Source: CAVPCY01 sp963702525 (lineage in GTDB: Bacteria; Actinomycetota; Coriobacteriia; Anaerosomatales; PHET01). Taken from it: a DNA stretch of 64,000 bases. The stretch lies in contig CAVPCY010000014.1 in the NCBI GenBank assembly GCA_963702525.1, positions 62,001 to 126,000 on the forward strand, given 5' to 3'. The notes beneath the pieces are model-generated. The model had not been told where the DNA came from and made no database searches. It saw nothing but the letters and a program-made list of their open reading frames with translations. The translations under genes were made by a program, and so were the position numbers. The stretch's first letter is position 1. Each line of letters opens with the position of its first letter. Below, in pieces: positions 19,026 to 30,000 of this stretch.

Positions 19026-19376
19026 ATGAGACACCTCAAGAAGGGTCGCAAGCTGGGCACCGACGCGTCGCACACCAAGGCGATGCTCAAGAGCCTGGCG
19101 ATCGCAGTACTTGCGAACGACCGCATCAAGACCACCGAGACCCGCGCCAAGGAGGTCCGCCCGCTCGTCGAGAAGACGATCACGTGGGCGAAGAAGGGCG
19201 ACGTGCACTCGCGCCGCCTGGCCATCGCCGCGCTGGGCAACAAGGAGGTCGTCGCGAAGATCTTCGCCGAGAAGGACCGGTTCGAGGGGCGCGATGGTGG
19301 CTACACCCGCATCCTCAAGCTGGGTCCGCGCAAGGGCGACGCCGCACCCATGGTGATCATGGAGCTTGTCGACTAG
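19026..19376 (+). CDS. rplQ: 50S ribosomal protein L17
   Basis: L17 sits near the tunnel exit. The 116-residue product starts MRHLKKGRKLGTDASHTKAMLKSLA and contains TTETRAKEVRPLVEK and RDGGYTRILKLGPRKGDAAPM, the expected signatures. It ends the alpha operon, and a hairpin follows. Confidence 0.96.
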   Translation: MRHLKKGRKLGTDASHTKAMLKSLAIAVLANDRIKTTETRAKEVRPLVEKTITWAKKGDVHSRRLAIAALGNKEVVAKIFAEKDRFEGRDGGYTRILKLGPRKGDAAPMVIMELVD

Positions 19377-19418
19377 CGATTCGATCGACGCCGTCAAGGC
19401 GGTGCGCGCTACGATGTG

Positions 19419-19447
19419 AGGGCCTCCTGATGGAGGCCCTTGCTGTA
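19419..19447 (+). terminator. Hairpin terminator after rplQ
   Basis: AGGGCCTCC (19419-19427) and GGAGGCCCT (19432-19440) form a perfect 9-bp stem with a TGAT loop, followed by TGCTGT. The T tract is poor, so termination may be partial and some transcripts may run into the ECF genes. Confidence 0.65.
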
Positions 19448-19482
19448 TGGTCGACCCGTCCCGAGAGGCCGAGTAGCCCAAA

Positions 19483-20301
19483 GTGATCTCCTTCGACAGC
19501 GTGAGCTTCTCCTACGGTGCGACCGGCGCGGGCACCGCCGCGCTCTCGGACGTGTCGGTTGCTGTGCGGCCGGGCGAGTTGGTCGCCCTTCTGGGCGCGA
19601 ACGGCTCGGGCAAGTCCACGCTCGCGCGTCTTGCCAACGGGCTGTTCGCACCCTCGGCAGGCCGCGTGAGCGTCGAGGGGATCGACACCCTCGATCCGAC
19701 CAATGCTCGCGCCATCCGAGAGCTCGTGGCCGTTGTCTTTCAGAATCCCGACGACCAGATCGTGGCGACGTCGGTCGAGGACGACGTCGCTTTCGGGCCC
19801 GAGAACCTCGGGCTCGACCGGGCCGAGATCCGGAAGCGTGTGGATGAGGCACTCGCGACGGTGGGCCTCACCGGTCTCGAGCGCCGAGAACCACACCTGC
19901 TTTCGGGCGGGCAGAAGCAGCGCCTTGCCATCGCGGGGGCGCTAGCGATGCTCCCGCGCTACCTCGTCCTCGACGAGCCGACGTCGATGCTCGATCCGCA
20001 AGGGCGCAGCGAGGTGCTCGGCGTGCTGGAGCGGCTGAGGGAGTCAGGCCACGGGCTGCTGCTCATCACACAGGACCTCTCGGAAGCGCAGCGAGCCGAC
20101 AGAGTGGTCGTTCTCTCCGGCGGGTCGGTGGTGTTCGAGGACACTGCCGCCGGGCTGTTCGAGCGGCCCGCCGACGTCGAGCGCTGGGGTCTCGAACTGC
20201 CGCACCTGGTGGTACTTGCGACCGAGCTTCGCCGCCGCGGGGTATCCGTACCCGCGAGTCCGACCGGCGCCGACGAGCTCGTGGAGGCGCTATGCCGCTG
20301 A
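19483..20301 (+). CDS. ecfA1: ECF transporter ATPase EcfA1
   Basis: This is one of the paired ATPases that power energy-coupling-factor uptake of vitamins or metals in complex with EcfT and an S component. Walker A GANGSGKST is at residues 38-46, then the Q-loop NPDDQIV, the signature LSGGQKQRLAIAGAL and Walker B YLVLDEPTSMLD. The product is 272 residues from a GTG start. The next gene overlaps by 10 bp. No S-component gene is in the window, as expected for a shared group II module. Confidence 0.93.
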   Translation: MISFDSVSFSYGATGAGTAALSDVSVAVRPGELVALLGANGSGKSTLARLANGLFAPSAGRVSVEGIDTLDPTNARAIRELVAVVFQNPDDQIVATSVEDDVAFGPENLGLDRAEIRKRVDEALATVGLTGLERREPHLLSGGQKQRLAIAGALAMLPRYLVLDEPTSMLDPQGRSEVLGVLERLRESGHGLLLITQDLSEAQRADRVVVLSGGSVVFEDTAAGLFERPADVERWGLELPHLVVLATELRRRGVSVPASPTGADELVEALCR

Positions 20302-21126
20302 CACTCACGGGCATCGGCTACACGTATGCCTCGGGGACGGGGTTCGCGGTATCCGCGGTTCGCGACGTGTCCTTCGAGGTCGCCGTGGGCGAGCTGGTGC
20401 TCGTGTTGGGGGCCACCGGATCGGGCAAGTCGACACTGCTTCGGCTGGCGGCGGGTCTGCTCGAGCCGCAGCCGGGTCACGCCACGATCGACGGGGCCCC
20501 GCTGGATCGCCGCACCGCTCGCGGCAGCGTCGGGCTCGTGTTCCAGGATGCCGAGGCGCAGCTCTTCGCCGATACGGTCGTGGACGACGTCGCCTTCGGC
20601 CCGCGCAACCTGGGGCACTCGGCCGAAGACGCACAGGCCCTGGCGCGCGAAGCGCTGGCCTCGGTAGGGCTCGATCCACAGCTGTTCGGGGAGCGCTCGC
20701 CCTTCTCGCTATCGGGTGGCGAGGCGCGCAGGGCCGCCATCGCAGGCGTGCTCGCGATGCAGCCGCGCTACCTTCTCGCCGACGAGCCCACCGCTGGGCT
20801 GGATGCGCCGGGCCGCTCGGCGTTGCGCAGGCTGCTGCTCGATGCCCGCAGCCGCGCAGGAGTGGTCGTGGTCAGCCACACCGCCGAGGAGTTCCTGGGT
20901 GCGGCGGACCGCGTGCTGGTGCTCTCGGACGGCGAGTCGCGCGTGGTACGGGTCCGCTGCGGAGTTGGTGGCCGACCCCGGCGTGCTGGCGCCCGCCGGG
21001 CTTGTCGCGCCGGCGCTGCTCGATGTCCAGGTGCGCGCTGCTGCGCGCGGTCTCGACGTAGGCGCCTTCACGCTCGACGTGCAGGATGTGGCCGCGTCCC
21101 TGGCGGCCGCGAGGGGGCGGGCCTGA
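20292..21126 (+). CDS. ecfA2: ECF transporter ATPase EcfA2 (one apparent frameshift error)
   Basis: The second ECF ATPase. Walker A GATGSGKST is at residues 40-48, followed by the Q-loop VFQDAEAQLF, the signature LSGGEARRAAIAGVL and Walker B LLADEPTAGLD. The frame breaks at 20950-20952 (ggg; gg restores an open frame ending DVAASLAAARGRA at 21126). Corrected length is about 277 residues. The stop overlaps the ecfT ATG (ATGA). Without the correction the reading frame would run on into ecfT as a false fusion. Confidence 0.88.
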
Positions 21127-21917
21127 TGCCGGTCCCGGTTCCGTTCGGCCAGTTCGTCCCCGGCGATTCGCCCGTGCACCGGCTCGACGCGCGGGTCAAG
21201 ATAGGTGTGACGCTCGCCTTCACGATCGCGCTGTTCGCCTTCGACTCGTGGGCGGGGCTGGGCGTCGCGGCCGTGGCCGTGGCGGTGGCCGTGAGCGTCT
21301 CGGGTGTCCCCTGGCGGCTTGCGGCCCGCGGCCTGCGCGCCATCTCCTGGTTGCTGCTGTTCACGCTGGTCGCCAACGCGCTGCGCCTCGACTCGGCGAG
21401 CGCGCTTGCGAGCATCGGCCCGGTGGACGTAGACGGTCCGGGGCTTGCGCGTGGCGCGTTCTTCGCGGCGCGCATCCTGCTTCTGGTTCTGGGCACGTCG
21501 CTGGTCACGCTGACCACGTCGCCGGTCGCCCTCACCGACGGCCTCTCCTCGATCATGCGCCCCCTCGGCTACCTGCGCTTCCCCGTCGACGACGTGGCGA
21601 TGATGCTGTCGATCGCACTGCGTTTCGTGCCGACGACAGCCGAGGAGGCCGAGCGGATCGTGGTCGCGCAGACCGCACGCGGCGCGCGCTTCGACGAGGG
21701 CGGGCCGATAGCCCGGGCGCGCGCGTGGCTGCCCGTGCTCGTGCCGCTGTTCGTCCGGCTGTTCCGCCGCGCCGACGACCTGGCGATCGCGATGGAGTCC
21801 CGGTGCTACACCGGGCAGAAGCGCACGCGCCTGCGCGAGCTGGTGATGCGGACAACCGACTGGGTCGTACTCGCGACAGCGGTGACGTCGTGCATTGCTG
21901 CGGCCATACTGCTGTAG
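21126..21917 (+). CDS. ecfT: ECF transporter transmembrane subunit EcfT
   Basis: EcfT is the membrane scaffold that couples the two ATPases to the substrate-binding S component. The 263-residue product begins MPVPVPFGQFVPGDSPVHRLDARVKI, shows about five hydrophobic segments, and contains the two coupling motifs around AQTARGARFDEG and ESRCYTGQKRTRL (the A-R-G or X-R-G helices that dock on EcfA). Start and stop contexts overlap ecfA2 and precede truA by 16 bp. Confidence 0.92.
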   Translation: MPVPVPFGQFVPGDSPVHRLDARVKIGVTLAFTIALFAFDSWAGLGVAAVAVAVAVSVSGVPWRLAARGLRAISWLLLFTLVANALRLDSASALASIGPVDVDGPGLARGAFFAARILLLVLGTSLVTLTTSPVALTDGLSSIMRPLGYLRFPVDDVAMMLSIALRFVPTTAEEAERIVVAQTARGARFDEGGPIARARAWLPVLVPLFVRLFRRADDLAIAMESRCYTGQKRTRLRELVMRTTDWVVLATAVTSCIAAAILL

Positions 21918-21933
21918 AGGGGGTCGCGCGAGG

Positions 21934-22731
21934 ATGCAGGAGATCACGACAGCCGGAACCGACCATGTTGTCGCGCTCACCGTCGCGTACGACGGGGAGC
22001 CCTTCGCCGGCTTCGCTCGCCAGCCCGGCCTCGACACCGTTCAGGGTCGGCTCGAGGGCGCCCTTGCGATCGCGCTGCGCCGCGAGGTCGAGACGGTGGG
22101 GGCGGGCCGTACCGATGCGGGCGTTCACGCGCTTGGCCAAGTCGTGAGTCTCGATGGTGCCGCCGACGATCCCGGCCCGGCTCGGCTGCGCCGGTCTCTC
22201 GACGCGCTGACAGGCGCCGGGCTGGTCGTGCGCGACGCTCGCCGAGCGCGCCCCGGGTTCTCGGCGCGTTTCGATGCGACCGCGCGCGAGTACCGCTACC
22301 GGATCGTCGACGGTGCCGCGCCTCCGCTGTTCCTCGAGCGCTTCGCGTGGCACTGCTCGGCGAGACTCGATATCGAGGCGATGCGCTCGGGCATGGAGTG
22401 TCTTGTGGGCGAGCACGACTTCAGGAGCTTCTGCGTGGCCGAGTCGGCCGAGGGGAAGTCGACGACGCGCCGGCTCGACGTGCTCGAGATCGCCGAGGAG
22501 GAGCATCTGGGGGAGCGGTGTCTCACACTGCGTGTGGTGGGAAACGCGTTCCTGCACTCGATGGTTCGGGTGATCGTGGGCACGCTCGTGGAAGTGGGCG
22601 CCGCGAGGCGCGATCCCGAGTGGGTGCTGGCCGCGCTCGAAGCATGTGAGAGGGCGGCCGCGGGTCCCACCGCGCCGGCTCACGGGCTCGTTCTCCACGC
22701 GGTCGACTATCCCGACGACGTGTGGTTGTAG
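21934..22731 (+). CDS. truA: tRNA pseudouridine(38-40) synthase TruA
   Basis: TruA converts uridines 38-40 of the tRNA anticodon arm to pseudouridine. The catalytic Asp61 lies in GAGRTDAGVHALGQV; RARPGFSARFDATAREYRYRI and VGNAFLHSMVRVIVGTLVEVG are also conserved. The product is 265 residues. The ATG at 21934 has a GCGAGG motif upstream; an in-frame extension would overlap ecfT. The ecfT-truA-rplM order is widely conserved in Gram-positive bacteria. Confidence 0.94.
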   Translation: MQEITTAGTDHVVALTVAYDGEPFAGFARQPGLDTVQGRLEGALAIALRREVETVGAGRTDAGVHALGQVVSLDGAADDPGPARLRRSLDALTGAGLVVRDARRARPGFSARFDATAREYRYRIVDGAAPPLFLERFAWHCSARLDIEAMRSGMECLVGEHDFRSFCVAESAEGKSTTRRLDVLEIAEEEHLGERCLTLRVVGNAFLHSMVRVIVGTLVEVGAARRDPEWVLAALEACERAAAGPTAPAHGLVLHAVDYPDDVWL

Positions 22732-22761
22732 CCGCAGTTCAGCTGCTCCACGCGCGGGTGG

Positions 22762-22785
22762 ACACGCCCGGGCGCGTGTTTCGTT
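22762..22785 (+). terminator. Weak hairpin terminator after truA
   Basis: ACACGC (22762-22767) pairs with GCGTGT (22774-22779) around a CCGGGC loop, followed by TTTCGTT. The stem is short. It overlaps the start of the rplM promoter, as is common at compact unit boundaries. Confidence 0.5.
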
Positions 22786-22812
22786 GACGCTGCGGGTTCT
22801 CGCAGATAGAAT
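22784..22812 (+). promoter_or_regulatory. Promoter of the rplM-rpsI operon
   Basis: TTGACG (22784-22789) and TAGAAT (22807-22812) are separated by 17 bp. A start point near 22819 would give a leader of about 60 nt. This is one of the clearest promoters in the window and defines TAGAAT as a favoured -10. Confidence 0.85.
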
Positions 22813-22879
22813 GGCAGGGTTCGTTTCCGCCAGCCCCGTGACGCGAACACACATCGATTCATTCGCAGTTGGAGGACCG

Positions 22880-23314
22880 TTGAAGACCTACCACGCCAAG
22901 CCTGGCGAAGTCGAGCGCGAGTGGCTGCTCGTTGACGCCACGGACATGGTGCTCGGCCGGCTCGCGAGCGAAGTCGCCCAGATCCTCAAGGGCAAGCGCA
23001 AGCCGACCTACACGCCCCACGTCGACACCGGCGACTTCGTTGTCGTGATCAACGCCGAGAAGGTTCGCCTCACCGGCAACAAGGCCAACACCAAGAACTA
23101 CTACTCGCACAGCGGGTACCCGGGCGGCCTCAAGGAGGTCTCGTTCCAGCGCATGCTGGAGAAGCACCCGGAGCGTATCGTCGAGAAGGCGGTCAAGGGC
23201 ATGCTGCCCAAGAACACCCTCGGCCGTGCTATGAACCGCAAGCTCAAGGTCTACGCCGGCCCGGAGCATCCCCACGAGGCCCAGAAGCCGCGTCAGATCA
23301 CGCTGGAGGCTTAA
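22880..23314 (+). CDS. rplM: 50S ribosomal protein L13
   Basis: L13 is an early 50S assembly protein. The 144-residue product reads (M)KTYHAKPGEVEREWLLVDATDMVLGRLASEVAQ at its start and includes YYSHSGYPGGLKE and KGMLPKNTLGRAMNRKLKVYAG. The TTG at 22880 follows GGAGG at 22871-22875. In-frame starts further upstream lie before the promoter and are not used. Confidence 0.95.
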   Translation: MKTYHAKPGEVEREWLLVDATDMVLGRLASEVAQILKGKRKPTYTPHVDTGDFVVVINAEKVRLTGNKANTKNYYSHSGYPGGLKEVSFQRMLEKHPERIVEKAVKGMLPKNTLGRAMNRKLKVYAGPEHPHEAQKPRQITLEA

Positions 23315-23317
23315 TCC

Positions 23318-23716
<399 letters not shown>

Positions 23717-23745
23717 AATCGCGGCGGTCGACGTTTCGATCTGGT

Positions 23746-23781
23746 CGGGGCTTGCCGCGTGCGGCAGGCCCCGTCTGTTTT
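23746..23781 (+). terminator. Rho-independent terminator after rpsI
   Basis: CGGGGCTTGCCGC (23746-23758) pairs with GCGGCAGGCCCCG (23761-23773) with one T-G imperfection, followed by TCTGTTTT. It is the strongest terminator in this half of the window and ends the ribosomal run. glmM starts 15 bp later. Confidence 0.85.
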
Positions 23782-23795
23782 CGGGAGGGGCACTC

Positions 23796-25133
23796 ATGAG
23801 CACGCGCCTGTTCGGCACCGATGGGGTCAGGGGAATCGCGAACCGTGAGTTGACGCCTGAGCTTGCGTTCCGGCTTGGTGAGGCTGCCGGCCACTTTCTG
23901 GGTGACAAGGGCGCCGGGCGTATCGTCATCGGCCGGGATACCAGGCGAAGCGGAAGCATGCTGGAGGCGGCACTCGTCGCGGGCGTGACCTCCGGTGGCG
24001 GCGACGCACTGATCTGCCGTATCGTGCCCACGCCGGCGATCGCGCTTCTCGTGCGCGAGCTCGACGCCGATGGGGGCGTCGTCATCTCGGCGAGCCACAA
24101 CCCGCCTGAGTACAACGGCATCAAGCTGTTCAGCCGTGATGGCTTCAAGTTGCCCGATGAGCTCGAGGACGAGATCGAGTCGTTCTGTCTGGGCGAGAGC
24201 GACTTCGAGCGTCCCGTGGGTTCGGGTGTCGGCGAGGTCATCCTCGTTCCCGACGCCCTCGAGCGCTACATCGGACACGCGGTATCCACCGTCGCCACCG
24301 ACCTCGCGGGTTTGCGCGTTGCCATCGACTGCGGTCACGGGGCGTCGTCGGTCTCGAGCCCCGAGGCGTTCCGCCGGCTTGGAGCCGACGTCACCTGTAT
24401 CAACTGCGAGTGGACCGGCTTGGACATCAACGTGGGCTGCGGCTCGACGGACCTTGGCCCGATCTCCGCGCTCGTCAGGGAGCAGGGCTTCGACTTCGGT
24501 ATCGCGCACGATGGTGATGCGGACCGCATGCTGGCGGTCGACGAGAGCGGTGAGCCGGTCGACGGCGATCAGATCATGGCTATCTGCGCGGTCCGCATGG
24601 CCGAGCAGGGGCGTCTTGCCGGGCGCTCGGTGGTCTCCACGGTCATGGCGAACCTTGGATTCGAGGTCGCAATGCGCGAGCAGAACATCTCGGTCGTCAA
24701 GACCAAGGTGGGCGACCGGTACGTGCTCGAGCAGATGCAGTCCATGGATGCCAATCTGGGCGGCGAGCAGTCGGGGCACATCATCTTCCTCGACCACAAC
24801 ACGACCGGAGATGGGCTCGTGACCGCGCTGCAGCTGGCTGCGGTGGTCAAGGAGTCCGGATCGGCGCTGAGCGAGCTCACCCGGGTGATGACGCGCTACC
24901 CGCAGGTACTCGTGAACGTGGAGGTTGCGGACAAGGCACGGCTCGCGACAAGCGCCGCGATCTCCAGCGCCGTGCACGCCGCCGAGAAGGAGCTGGGTGA
25001 CGCCGGCCGCGTGCTCGTTCGGGCGAGCGGGACTGAACCGCTGGTGAGGGTGATGGCCGAGGCCGAGCAGGCCGAGAGGGCTCAAGCCATCGTCGATCGG
25101 CTCGTCACCCTCGTAGAAGAGGAACTCAACTAG
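23796..25133 (+). CDS. glmM: Phosphoglucosamine mutase
   Basis: GlmM converts glucosamine-6-phosphate to glucosamine-1-phosphate for UDP-GlcNAc and peptidoglycan. The 445-residue product has the phosphoserine loop SASHNPPEYNG with Ser100 as the active residue, the metal loop DGDADRM and the sugar/phosphate loops GGEQSGHI and RASGTEPLVRVMAEA. GGGAGGGGCACTC precedes the ATG. It sits next to glmS, the preceding step of the pathway. Confidence 0.96.
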   Translation: MSTRLFGTDGVRGIANRELTPELAFRLGEAAGHFLGDKGAGRIVIGRDTRRSGSMLEAALVAGVTSGGGDALICRIVPTPAIALLVRELDADGGVVISASHNPPEYNGIKLFSRDGFKLPDELEDEIESFCLGESDFERPVGSGVGEVILVPDALERYIGHAVSTVATDLAGLRVAIDCGHGASSVSSPEAFRRLGADVTCINCEWTGLDINVGCGSTDLGPISALVREQGFDFGIAHDGDADRMLAVDESGEPVDGDQIMAICAVRMAEQGRLAGRSVVSTVMANLGFEVAMREQNISVVKTKVGDRYVLEQMQSMDANLGGEQSGHIIFLDHNTTGDGLVTALQLAAVVKESGSALSELTRVMTRYPQVLVNVEVADKARLATSAAISSAVHAAEKELGDAGRVLVRASGTEPLVRVMAEAEQAERAQAIVDRLVTLVEEELN

Positions 25134-25245
25134 TGCAGCGGCTCCACGAGGTTCGCCGCCGTCCAGCCGGGTCTCGAAGCCGCTCTCGGCTCTCCTGGCG
25201 GCGTGTTCTGTAATCGGTCCGTCACAACCCTCGGGCGCCGTTGGC

Positions 25246-25254
25246 TGGTACAAT
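25246..25254 (+). promoter_or_regulatory. Extended -10 promoter before the glmS ribozyme
   Basis: TGG followed by TACAAT (25249-25254) matches an extended -10 element. A recognisable -35 is lacking (AACCCT at 17-bp spacing), which is tolerated by extended -10 promoters. A start near 25261 would put the ribozyme cleavage site about 55 nt into the transcript. Confidence 0.45.
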
Positions 25255-25315
25255 CCGAGTGGTCGGCACGTGCTTGCGAGGAGGGGATGCCTATCGCCTG
25301 TGAGCTGCAATGCGA

Positions 25316-25495
25316 AGCGCCAGGGCTGGCGAGGTACCGCTGCTACGGTGCTGTGTCCCGCGGGAGCGGCGACACGCCAGTCGACGAGGTGAGGACCGAT
25401 CGAAGCATTCGGCGGATGGTCCTCCGGCTACTCTATCCGGAGTCGTGACGATGCCAACAAATCCCGTGGGTGACCGCGGGGACAAAGTGGCAGTC
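25316..25495 (+). ncRNA. glmS ribozyme/riboswitch
   Basis: This stretch lies in the 470-bp gap before glmS and matches the glmS self-cleaving ribozyme. The cleavage context A|GCGCC is at 25316-25317. P1 is CTGGCG (25326-25331) with CGCCAG (25375-25380). The core GACGAGG, a GATCGA segment and TTCGGCGGAT (the glucosamine-6-phosphate pocket and pseudoknot strands) follow, enclosed by GAGGACC/GGTCCTC (25391-25397 and 25418-25424). P3 is TCCGG/CCGGA. P4 is a 7-bp stem capped by GTGA within GCCA...TGGC (25453-25491). Known members cleave when the sugar phosphate binds, lowering glmS expression. The assignment is by recognised motifs and pairing, not by a covariance search. Confidence 0.88.
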
Positions 25496-25603
25496 GAACC
25501 GGGTACCCGCTCTTCATCGGGCGCAACTTGGCGCCATTCGCGTGCAGCGGGCACGCGCACACCACGACAACTACCAACTCCTCAAGAGAGGTTGGCTATA
25601 GCC

Positions 25604-27428
<1,825 letters not shown>

Positions 27429-27431
27429 CCG

Positions 27432-27941
27432 ATGGGTGTCTTGGGTCTGGGCGTCGACATCGTTGAGATCGACCGTATGGCGGCGGCACTCGAGCGGCGC
27501 CCGCGGATCAAGGAGCGCATCTTCTCGGAAGAGGAGCGGCGCTACTGCGACAAACGCACCCGCCCCGAGGTGCACTACGCACTGCGCTTCGCCGCCAAGG
27601 AGGCCGTGCTCAAGGCGCTCGGCACCGGCTTTCGCGGCATGCGCTTCAGCGACGTCGAGGTGGGTCGCGAGCCCTCGGGCCGGCCGGTGCCGCGTCTGAG
27701 CGGCCGTGCCGCCGAGCGTGCCGAGGAGCTGGGCGTGGTCGAGATGCACCTGTCGCTCTCCTTCACGCACACCACGGCGGTCGCTTCGGCCGTCGCCATC
27801 ACCGAGGACAACCGTCCCAGGAAGTCCGAGAAGCCCGATCCGATGGCGGAGCTGTCGCGCACCTTCAAGGAGGCCCGGGCGATGCTGGACGAGGTTGGGG
27901 TCGAGGGCGAGAAGACCGAGCCGTCGCGGGAAGATAGCTAG
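27432..27941 (+). CDS. acpS: Holo-[acyl-carrier-protein] synthase with a C-terminal extension
   Basis: AcpS transfers 4'-phosphopantetheine from CoA to acyl carrier protein. The two family motifs are present: GVDIVEIDRM (residues 7-16) and RFAAKEAVLKALGTGF (about residues 53-68). The core ends near residue 125 at AIT. About 45 extra charged residues follow (RKSEKPDPMAELSRTFKEAR and onward), beyond the usual 120-130-residue length. The start is 3 bp after glmS, so it is probably cotranscribed. Confidence 0.9.
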   Translation: MGVLGLGVDIVEIDRMAAALERRPRIKERIFSEEERRYCDKRTRPEVHYALRFAAKEAVLKALGTGFRGMRFSDVEVGREPSGRPVPRLSGRAAERAEELGVVEMHLSLSFTHTTAVASAVAITEDNRPRKSEKPDPMAELSRTFKEARAMLDEVGVEGEKTEPSREDS

Positions 27942-27970
27942 CAGCCGCACAACCGCAGCGAGGGGGACGC

Positions 27971-29500
27971 ATGTACCGGGCGTTGAGTGCGCAGCAGTCG
28001 CGCGAGATCGAGAAGCGTGCGGTCGCGGCCTCTCTCGGTCACGCTGGCAGACCTCATGGACGCGGCCGGGCGCGCTGTCGCCGAGCAGGTTCAGGCGTGC
28101 GCGCCCTCGGGTGAGGTCGTCGTCGCGTGCGGTCCCGGGAACAACGGCGGGGACGGTTGGGTCGCAGCGCGCGAGCTGCTTGCGCGCGGGCGCAGCGTGC
28201 ACGTGCTGTCGACGCGCGACCCAGCGGAGCCTCACGGGCGTCGCCGCCGACGCAGCCGCAGCGGCGATCGCGGCGGGTGTGGCGTGGAGCAGTGCCCGAC
28301 GGTGCGCCGGAAGCACGCGCGCTCGCAGCCGATGTCGTGGTCGACGCGCTGCTCGGCACCGGGGCTGCACTGCCGCTTCGCGACGACGTCGCGCTGTGGT
28401 GCTCGGCGATCAACGACAGCGGCGCCTTCGTCGTCTCGGTCGACGTGCCCACGGGGGTGGACAGCGACACGGGACAGCGCGATCGCCCGATGCTGTCGTG
28501 GCGGACTGTACGGTGACGTTCACCGCGCCCAAGCGCGGGCTCGTGCTCTACCCGGGAGCTGCGTGCGCGGGCGAGATCGTGGTGGCTCCGATCGGCATCC
28601 CGGCTGTGCTGCTCGAGGCGGTGGACGCGCCGGAGATCTGGACGGCGGCTGAGCTCGCGCGACTGCTTCCCCGTCCGGCTCCCGACGCCCACAAGAACCA
28701 GCGCGGGCGCGTACTGGTAGTCGCCGGGTCGCGTGCCTATCCGGGTGCTGCGGTGCTCGCCGCGCGCGGCGCGATGCGCATGGGCGCGGGCTACGTGACA
28801 CTCGCAGTGCCCGAGCCGGTCGTGTCGGTGGCGCAGGCGCACCTCCTGGCCTGCGTCGTGGTCGGCCTGCCCACCACCGGCAAGGCGATGTCCTCAGCAG
28901 CCGCGGCTGTCGTGCGCGACATGGCCGCCGAACACGATGCCGTCGTTCTCGGCCCCGGGCTCACCGTCGCGGACGGCGCGGCGGCAACCGCGCGCAAGCT
29001 CGTGGCATCGGTGGAGCTGCCGATGGTGCTCGACGCCGACGGCCTCAACGCCTTCGTGGACCACGTGGGGGTCATCGAGTCACGCATGGCCCCCATCGTG
29101 CTCACGCCGCACCCGGGCGAGCTGGCTCGGCTGCTGGGCGTGAAGACCGCCGACGTGCAGGCGGATCGGCTTGCCGCGAGTCTGCGCCTCGCCGGAAGCG
29201 ACCGGGCGGTCGCCCTCAAGGGCGCCGGTACCGTCATCAGTGTCGAGGGGCGGCAGGCAGTGAACACGAGCGGCTCGGTCGCGCTTGCCACTGCCGGCAC
29301 GGGGGACGTGCTCGCGGGGATGATCGGCGCTCTGCTCGCACAGGGACGCTCCGTGTTCGACGCCGCCCTGCTCGGCGCCTACGTGCACGGGCGGGCAGGG
29401 GAGGCGGCCGCACGAGAGCTGACTCCCCTGGCGTGTGACCGCCGAGGACGTGCCCGAGTTCATCCCGGACGCGTTGGGTGAGATGATGGAGTCGTGGTAG
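27971..29500 (+). CDS. nnrD: Bifunctional NAD(P)H-hydrate epimerase/dehydratase (several apparent frameshift errors)
   Basis: The fused enzyme repairs hydrated NAD(P)H: an N-terminal epimerase (VTLADLMDAAGRAVAEQV, GPGNNGGDGWVAARELL, VVVDALLGTG, VDVPTGVDSDTG) and a C-terminal ADP/ATP-dependent dehydratase (NQRGRVLVVAGSRAYPGAAVLAARGAMRMGAGYV, PHPGELARLLG, TAGTGDVLAGMIGALLAQG). The epimerase half is broken about five times (near 28029-28036, 28230-28231, 28295-28297, 28475-28490 and 29432-29435). All are one-base excesses except the fourth, which needs a net shift of two. The dehydratase body is intact. The density of breaks is the highest in the window; a decayed N-terminal half cannot be fully excluded. 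Confidence 0.8.
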
Positions 29501-29534
29501 TCATCGTGCACACCGCCACCGGGAGGACGTACAC

Positions 29535-30000
29535 ATGTCAGCAGTGACGGCGCGCGACATCATGACACCGGACCCTGTCACCATCGGAAGGGACGTGCCG
29601 GTCGTCGACGCGGCGCGCATCATGGTCGAGCGCAACATCGGCTCGCTGCCGGTCGTGGAGGACGGCCGACTGGTGGGGCTCGTGAGCGAGGGCGACCTCA
29701 TCATGCAAGACGTCAAGATCGAGTTTCCCACTTACATCCACCTGCTCGACGGCTTCATCATGTACCCGCCCGCGCATGCGCGCTTCGAAGGCGAGCTCAA
29801 GAAGGCGGTCGCGGCGACGGTGGGTGACGTGATGACCTCGGACCCCGTGACGGTGCAGGTCACCACGTCCTATCGAAGACGTCGCTACGGTCCTTTCCGA
29901 GCGGGGCGTTTCTCGGCTGCCCGTTCTCGACGGAGACGTGCTCGTGGGCATCGTGAGCAAGCACGACATCGTAAGGGCGATCGCCGGAGGGCTGACGTAG
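29535..30000 (+). CDS. Tandem CBS-domain protein (one apparent frameshift error)
   Basis: A stand-alone pair of CBS domains of about 155 residues, a module that usually binds adenine nucleotides. CBS1 is VTARDIMTPDPVTIGRD through DGRLVGLVSEGDLI; CBS2 is VGDVMTSDPVTV through DGDVLVGIVSKHDIVRAI. The frame breaks at 29869-29870 (cc; c restores TSIEDVATVLSERGVSRLPV). GGGAGGACGTACAC precedes the ATG. alr begins directly after the stop. Its partner is unknown; position suggests cotranscription with nnrD and alr. Confidence 0.85.

Noticed and set aside
20292..21917. An EcfA2-EcfT fusion of 541 residues
   Set aside because: The frame joins only because of the extra base at 20950-20952. After correction EcfA2 ends in a TGA that overlaps the EcfT ATG.
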